From Rummeliibacillus pycnus_B (lineage in GTDB: Bacteria; Bacillota; Bacilli; Bacillales_A; Planococcaceae), in the NCBI RefSeq assembly GCF_050459865.1, contig NZ_JBCMNM010000021.1, positions 30,401-94,400 on the forward strand: DNA of 64,000 bases, in the 5' to 3' direction. The translations under genes and the position numbers were made by a program. Below the pieces are notes generated by a model. That model did not search any database. It worked only from the letters and a program-made list of their open reading frames with translations, and was not told the origin of the DNA. Positions 59,513 to 64,000 of the stretch are shown one piece after another. Each line of letters begins with the position of its first letter. Position 1 is the first letter of the stretch.

Positions 59513-60420
59513 ATCGATTACAAGTTGAATTACCAGGTTTATCATTGAAAAACCCAATTATTCCGGCATCAGGCTGCTTTGGTTTCGGTCAAGAGTTTGC
59601 AAATTTATACGACCTTTCCAAATTGGGCGCTATTATGATCAAAGCTACAACTTTAGAAACACGAAAAGGAAATCCAACACCTCGTGTAGCAGAAACTTCT
59701 TCTGGAATGTTAAATGCAATTGGTCTACAAAATCCAGGTTTAGCGCATGTAATGGAATATGAATTACCATGGTTAGAACAACATGATGTACCAATCATTG
59801 CAAATGTAGCTGGAACAGAAACCGCTGATTATGTAGCTGTCGCAGAAAAAATATCAACGGCTCCAAACGTTAAAGCTTTAGAACTTAATATCTCATGTCC
59901 AAATGTAAAATGTGGTGGTATTCAATTTGGTACGGATGCAAAAACTGCTGGCGAGTTAACTGCTGCTGTCAAAGCTGTATCAAGTGTTCCTGTATATGTA
60001 AAGCTATCACCGAATGTTACAAATATTGCTGAGATTGCAAAGGCGGTAGAAGCAGCCGGTGCGGATGGTCTTACAATGATTAATACGTTAATCGGAATGC
60101 GACTAAACCCGATTACAGGAAAACCAATTATTGCAAATGGAACAGGAGGATTATCAGGTCCAGCTGTTAAACCAGTTGCTATACGAATGGTTTACGATGT
60201 AAGCCAACAAGTGAAAATACCAATCATTGGTATGGGTGGTATTACGAATACTGAGGATGTAATTGATTTCTTATCTGCGGGTGCAAGTGCTGTAGCTGTT
60301 GGTACTGCAAACTTTGTGGATCCTTTTGTATGCCCAAATATTATAGATGAACTACCACAAAAATTAGACGAACTAGCATGCGAAAAAATAACAGATCTTA
60401 TCGGAAGGAGCTATCGATAA
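59509..60420 (+). CDS. pyrD: Dihydroorotate dehydrogenase, class 1B catalytic subunit
   Basis: A 303-aa FMN TIM-barrel enzyme oxidising dihydroorotate to orotate. ASGCFGFGQEFANLYDLSKLGA, NAIGLQNPGL, LELNISCPNVKCGGIQFG with the catalytic Cys region NISCPN, VKLSPNV and GMGGITNTEDVIDFLSAGASAVAVGTA are all characteristic (the last in two stretches). It partners with PyrK as a heterotetramer using NAD+. The ATG at 59509 overlaps pyrK; the longer frame from 59395 is an artefact. Confidence 0.96.
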   Translation: MNRLQVELPGLSLKNPIIPASGCFGFGQEFANLYDLSKLGAIMIKATTLETRKGNPTPRVAETSSGMLNAIGLQNPGLAHVMEYELPWLEQHDVPIIANVAGTETADYVAVAEKISTAPNVKALELNISCPNVKCGGIQFGTDAKTAGELTAAVKAVSSVPVYVKLSPNVTNIAEIAKAVEAAGADGLTMINTLIGMRLNPITGKPIIANGTGGLSGPAVKPVAIRMVYDVSQQVKIPIIGMGGITNTEDVIDFLSAGASAVAVGTANFVDPFVCPNIIDELPQKLDELACEKITDLIGRSYR

Positions 60421-61128
60421 ATGACAAATAAGCCGATCATCGCATTAGATTTTCCTTCAGACAAGAATGTTTACAACTTTCTTTCTCAATTTCATGAACC
60501 ATTATTTGTGAAAGTTGGCCTTGAGCTTTATTTACAAGAAGGTCCTTCCATCATCAAAAAAATAAAAGAGCAAGGACATGAAGTTTTTCTAGATTTAAAA
60601 CTTCACGATATTCCAAATACTGTTAAATCAGCTATGAGAGGTTTAGCAAAACTAGGTGTAGATATTGTAAATGTTCACGCTGCAGGTGGAAGTACAATGA
60701 TGAAAGCAGCTTTAGAAGGTTTACAAGAAGGTACACCTGCTGGAAAAAAACGCCCTGCATTAATCGCAGTAACACAACTTACTTCAACAAGTGAGGAACA
60801 AATGCAACAAGAGCAAAAAATTAAGACAACACTAGAAGAATCTGTTCTAAATTATGCTAAACTCGCAAAAGAATCAGGGCTGGATGGAGTGGTTTGCTCC
60901 GTTTTAGAGGCGAAGGCAATCGAAGAAATATGTGGCAAAGATTTTCTGAAAGTTACACCTGGGATTCGCTTATCTGGTGGTGCATCACATGACCAAAAAC
61001 GTGTGGCAACGCCAGCATTCGCAAAAGAAAATGGATCAACACATATTGTCGTAGGACGCGCGATTACACAAGCTGATGATGTAGTAGAAGCGTATCACAC
61101 AGTACAAGCACAATGGGGAGGACAATAA
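60421..61128 (+). CDS. pyrF: Orotidine 5'-phosphate decarboxylase
   Basis: A 235-aa TIM-barrel enzyme converting OMP to UMP. Asp-Lys catalytic motif FLDLKLHDIPNTVKSAM, N-terminal IALDFPSDKN, NVHAAGGSTMM and the phosphate region VTPGIRLSGG...HIVVGRAITQADD are clear. It starts immediately after the pyrD stop, with GGAAGGAG upstream. Confidence 0.97.
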   Translation: MTNKPIIALDFPSDKNVYNFLSQFHEPLFVKVGLELYLQEGPSIIKKIKEQGHEVFLDLKLHDIPNTVKSAMRGLAKLGVDIVNVHAAGGSTMMKAALEGLQEGTPAGKKRPALIAVTQLTSTSEEQMQQEQKIKTTLEESVLNYAKLAKESGLDGVVCSVLEAKAIEEICGKDFLKVTPGIRLSGGASHDQKRVATPAFAKENGSTHIVVGRAITQADDVVEAYHTVQAQWGGQ

Positions 61129-61129
61129 C

Positions 61130-61759
61130 ATGACAATACAAAAAGAAGTAGCACAAGGATTATTAGAAGTAGGGGCAGTTGAATTAAGTCCTAAAGATTT
61201 ATTTACATGGGCATCTGGAATTAAATCACCCATTTACTGTGATACTCGACTTACTATTTCCTATCCTAAAGTACGTAAAACAATTGCGGCTGGTCTTGCT
61301 GCATTAATCAAAGAATACTTCCCTGAAACAGAAGTTGTTGCCGGTACTGCAACAGCTGGTATTCCACATGCTGCATGGGTAAGTGACATATTAGATTTAT
61401 CTATGGTATATGTTCGTTCTAAACCAAAAGACCACGGTCGAGGCAATCAAACAGAAGGTAAATTACGCGAAGGACAAAAAGTAGTAGTTGTTGAAGATAT
61501 CATTTCAACGGGCGGTTCAAGTATTACAGCCGTAGAAGCACTTCGCCGAGAAGGAGCAGAAGTGCTGGGTGTTGTCTCAGTCTATTCATATATGCTTCCT
61601 CGCGCACAAGAAAACTTCGATAAAGTAGGAGTACCATATAAAAGCCTATCAAACTTTGAAGCACTAGTAGAAGCAGCAAAAGAAAATGGTGCAATCCAAG
61701 AAGAAGATATTCCAGGATTACTTCAATGGCATGCAGATTTGAAAGCGGGAAAATTGTAA
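61130..61759 (+). CDS. pyrE: Orotate phosphoribosyltransferase
   Basis: A 209-aa enzyme joining orotate to PRPP, forming OMP. The PRPP loop is VVVVEDIISTGGSSITAVEALRR (shown here in family order), with FTWASGIKSPIYCDTR at the orotate site and YVRSKPKDHGRGNQTEG, the flexible catalytic loop. Although it acts before PyrF, it is encoded last, as in B. subtilis. A strong terminator ends the ten-gene operon. Confidence 0.96.
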   Translation: MTIQKEVAQGLLEVGAVELSPKDLFTWASGIKSPIYCDTRLTISYPKVRKTIAAGLAALIKEYFPETEVVAGTATAGIPHAAWVSDILDLSMVYVRSKPKDHGRGNQTEGKLREGQKVVVVEDIISTGGSSITAVEALRREGAEVLGVVSVYSYMLPRAQENFDKVGVPYKSLSNFEALVEAAKENGAIQEEDIPGLLQWHADLKAGKL

Positions 61760-61797
61760 TATCACTTTAAAATAGATAAAAAAATAAATCATTTTTT

Positions 61798-61832
61798 AAA
61801 GATCTTCTGTAATATGCAGAAGATCTTTTTTT
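61798..61832 (+). terminator. Terminator of the pyr operon
   Basis: AAAGATCTTCTG and CAGAAGATCTTT flank a seven-base loop and are followed by a T-run. Confidence 0.92.
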
Positions 61833-62026
61833 GGCTATATCATATAGTGGTTGGGACAACCGTTGCATAAATTTTTTAATAAAAGTAGTGTTACCTAAAA
61901 CAAATGGTAGAACTCCTTTTTTATTTTAAAGTACCAGTACTAAGTATCGACGTTTTTACATGTATATTCACATTTAGATTACTGATCGTTTTCTCTGTCA
62001 TTTCTTCTTTTGGTATTCAAAAACAA
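61833..62026. other. Intergenic region between pyrE and rqcH
   Basis: AT-rich; no ORF with a ribosome site on either strand. ACTGATCGTTTT at 61981 partly repeats the rqcH terminator arm. Confidence 0.4.
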
Positions 62027-62072
62027 AAAAACGATCAGATTACTTTATGTAAAGTGTAATCTGATCGTTTTA
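62027..62072 (-). terminator. Terminator of rqcH
   Basis: ACGATCAGATTAC and GTAATCTGATCGT form a perfect stem. Read on the minus strand it ends in a T-run directly after the rqcH stop. Confidence 0.9.
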
Positions 62073-63767
62073 TTAGTCTTGTTTTAATTTCATCACCAGT
62101 TCTTCGTCAGGAGTGACAAATATTGTTTTTTGCTCAAAATAAATCACAAAGCCCGGTTTTGCACCGCTAGGCTTTTTCACTTGGCGAATCTCGGTATAAT
62201 CAACTGGAACCGATGAGGATTCTCGAGCTTTACTAAAATAAGCGGATAATGTAGCCGCTTCCCTTATAGTTTGTTCATCAGGATTGGAATCGTGTATAAC
62301 GACGTGAGAACCTGGAATATCCTTCGTGTGCATCCATATTTCAGATTTTCTTGCAATTTTAAATGTTAAATAATCGTTTTGTTTGTTATTTTTACCAACA
62401 GAAATACGAGTACCTGTTGAAGAAATAAACGCTTCAGGTGCTGGTTTTGTTGGCTTTTTACGTCTTTTAGAAGCACGCATTTTCAAAAAGCCTTGTTCTG
62501 CTAACTCTTCCCGAATCTCTTCAATATCATGTGGTGAAGCTTGTTGGACTTGTTGCGAAAGCATTTCGAAATAAGCTAAATCTTCATTAGTTTTATCGAT
62601 TTGTTTTTGCACCATGATTAGCGCATTTTTTGCTTTATTGTATTTTGTGTAATAGCTTTGTGCATTTTCAATAGGTGTTTTGCGTTCACTTAAAGGGATT
62701 TTCACTTCTGCACCATTTTCGTCATAATAATTGACAACAGAAACCTCCTTTACACCTTTTTCAAAGTTATAAAGGTTTGCCATTAATAATTCACCGAATA
62801 GTTGATATTGGTCTAAATTAGATGCATGATTTAAATCTTTTTGTAGCTTCTTTAATTTTAATTTCAGTTTACTAATCTCATTTTGTAGCCAACGTTCTAA
62901 GTCCCCAGCTTGTTGTTTTACCCGGTCACGTTCAGCTCTAGCGAAAAATACGCGATCTAGTAAAGCACTTAATGATGGATATGTTGTTGACTTGCCTTCC
63001 AAATGAGTTAAGGCAATTGGTGAAAACTGTGTTTTACCGTTTACTTCGATATAAGTCGGTTCACTCCCACCGTTAGTAAATTCATTTATAAATGAATGGA
63101 ATAGTTCAGTTGTAGGTATTCCTCTTATTTCATCACGATGTAAAAATTCATTTGCATGTAAAGATGAAAACCCTGTGAAATGCTGTACAATTTCTTGTGC
63201 TGTTTTTTTGATAGCAAAAAATGTTTGTAATTCTTCATTAGTAACTTCTATAGGATTTACTTTGTCCTGTGAAGGAGGTGCTACATAAATTTGACCAGGA
63301 AGAACAGTTCGATAGCTGTTCAACGCAGGGGGTAAATGTTTTAAACTATCCACAATTTTTTGTGATTCTTTTTCAACTAAAATCAGATTACTATGTCGTC
63401 CCATGATTTCAGCATGCAATTCTCTTGTAATAGGGTCGCCAATTTCATTTTTACTTGTAATGGTTAATACAATTATCCGATCGCTATCAATTTGATGGAT
63501 GGATTCGATAAAGCCACCTTCGATATGTTTTCTTAATAACATACAAAACATTGGTGGTTCTGCAGGGTTTTCTACTACTTGTTCTGTCAAATGTACGCGT
63601 GCGTAAGATGAGTGGATTGAAAATAATAATTTATGATTACTGCCATTTGCTCGTATTGTTAAAATAATTTCTTGTGCATTGGGTTGATGCACTTTAGCGA
63701 TACGACCTGTGACAAGCTGTTGCAATTCTTTTGTCATTGCGAGTGTAAATAAGCCATCATATGCCAT
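62073..63767 (-). CDS. rqcH: Ribosome quality control factor RqcH (NFACT protein)
   Basis: A 564-aa NFACT/FbpA protein (B. subtilis YloA) that binds 50S subunits with stalled peptidyl-tRNA and adds C-terminal alanine tails for degradation. The NFACT-N domain starts AYDGLFTLAMTKELQQL and contains a GxN-like DR pair. Central helix-hairpin and coiled-coil regions (about 270-420) follow, then the NFACT-R domain with FISSTGTRISVGKNNKQNDYLT, EIWMHTKDIPGSHVVI and KPGFVIYFEQKTIFVTPDEEL. The ATG at 63767 follows GAAAGAGGA. YlmH, a partner pathway factor, is also in this window. Confidence 0.95.
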   Translation of the reverse strand: MAYDGLFTLAMTKELQQLVTGRIAKVHQPNAQEIILTIRANGSNHKLLFSIHSSYARVHLTEQVVENPAEPPMFCMLLRKHIEGGFIESIHQIDSDRIIVLTITSKNEIGDPITRELHAEIMGRHSNLILVEKESQKIVDSLKHLPPALNSYRTVLPGQIYVAPPSQDKVNPIEVTNEELQTFFAIKKTAQEIVQHFTGFSSLHANEFLHRDEIRGIPTTELFHSFINEFTNGGSEPTYIEVNGKTQFSPIALTHLEGKSTTYPSLSALLDRVFFARAERDRVKQQAGDLERWLQNEISKLKLKLKKLQKDLNHASNLDQYQLFGELLMANLYNFEKGVKEVSVVNYYDENGAEVKIPLSERKTPIENAQSYYTKYNKAKNALIMVQKQIDKTNEDLAYFEMLSQQVQQASPHDIEEIREELAEQGFLKMRASKRRKKPTKPAPEAFISSTGTRISVGKNNKQNDYLTFKIARKSEIWMHTKDIPGSHVVIHDSNPDEQTIREAATLSAYFSKARESSSVPVDYTEIRQVKKPSGAKPGFVIYFEQKTIFVTPDEELVMKLKQD

Positions 63768-63971
63768 ATGTAAATTCCTCTTTCAAAGCGTTTTGTTCTA
63801 TCTTACCATTTTTTTAGAATGTATATGACTTTTACATATTTCAAATTGATAAATCAATCTAATACTTTACGGTTTAAGTCATTCAAAGTTTTCATATATG
63901 AATCAACTTCATAAATTTACGAACATTACAACACATGAATTTTTCACTATCAGATTAGGATATTTCGCTAC

Positions 63972-64000
63972 AGACAGGCGCTTTCCGCGGGCAAGCATCA
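63972..64000 (-). repeat. Start of another copy of the dispersed repeat, cut by the window edge
   Basis: CAGGCGCTTTCCGCGGGCAAGC is the reverse complement of the CCCGCGGAAAGCGC element in copy A. It continues beyond the window. Confidence 0.6.

Noticed and set aside
1..64000. CRISPR arrays, tRNA or rRNA genes, prophage
   Set aside because: I saw no regularly spaced identical repeats, no cloverleaf-like sequences with TTCGANTC arms in context, and no phage structural or integrase genes.

Overview
The window is a low-GC, gene-dense Firmicutes chromosome segment. Gene order follows the Bacillus subtilis cta-ylb-mra/fts-spoIIG-ylm-pyr block almost gene for gene. SpoVD, SpoIIGA, sigma-E, sigma-G, YlbJ and a GerR-like regulator show an endospore former. 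The differences from B. subtilis (no murE, murG or murB in the division cluster, a detached murE beside an aspartokinase-like gene, Lysinibacillus-like dispersed repeats) suggest a Planococcaceae/Caryophanaceae member such as Lysinibacillus, Solibacillus or Rummeliibacillus. That placement is inference from gene order, not from a search. No rRNA, tRNA, CRISPR, prophage or intact insertion sequence was seen.

Layout. 0.2-5.7 kb: caa3 cytochrome oxidase genes ctaCDEF, then ctaG and a ctaM-like DUF420 gene. 5.8-25.4 kb: the ylb region (ylbA, ylbC, ylbF, ylbG, rsmD, coaD, ylbJ, ylbL, tmcAL, ylbN, rpmF, gerR-like, panE, bshC). It carries extra genes: an AI-2E/YtvI-type permease, the divergent aspartokinase/murE pair, a glycerophosphodiesterase, a DUF7147-like protein, a large exported protein and a crotonase-fold enzyme. 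25.7-38.9 kb: the division and cell-wall cluster mraZ-rsmH-ftsL-pbpB-spoVD-mraY-murD-ftsW/spoVE-divIB-ftsA-ftsZ. 39.3-41.8 kb: spoIIGA-sigE-sigG. 41.9-45.3 kb: ylmC-ylmE-sepF-ylmG-ylmH-divIVA. 45.3-50 kb: T-box-controlled ileS, lspA and rluD. 50-61.8 kb: the complete pyrimidine operon pyrR-P-B-C-AA-AB-K-D-F-E with two PyrR attenuators. 62-63.8 kb: rqcH on the minus strand.

How the parts work together. Most genes serve growth (respiration, lipid II synthesis, septation, UMP synthesis), but several are wired into sporulation. A sigma-E-like promoter precedes spoVD, sigma-H-like plus sigma-A-like promoters precede ftsA, Spo0A-box-like sequences lie before spoIIGA, and a sigma-F-like promoter lies before sigG. 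The best candidate for something undescribed is the pair at 8602-10923: an aspartokinase-like catalytic domain without ACT regulatory domains, divergent from a MurE that keeps the diaminopimelate-type DNPR motif and sits outside the division cluster. In relatives such as Lysinibacillus sphaericus the vegetative wall uses L-lysine and the spore cortex uses meso-diaminopimelate. The pair could therefore be a dedicated supply-and-attach module for cortex diaminopimelate; this is a hypothesis.

A dispersed imperfect-palindrome repeat occurs near 16.25 kb and 43.68 kb and starts again at the right edge. A decayed IS3-type end lies next to the first copy.
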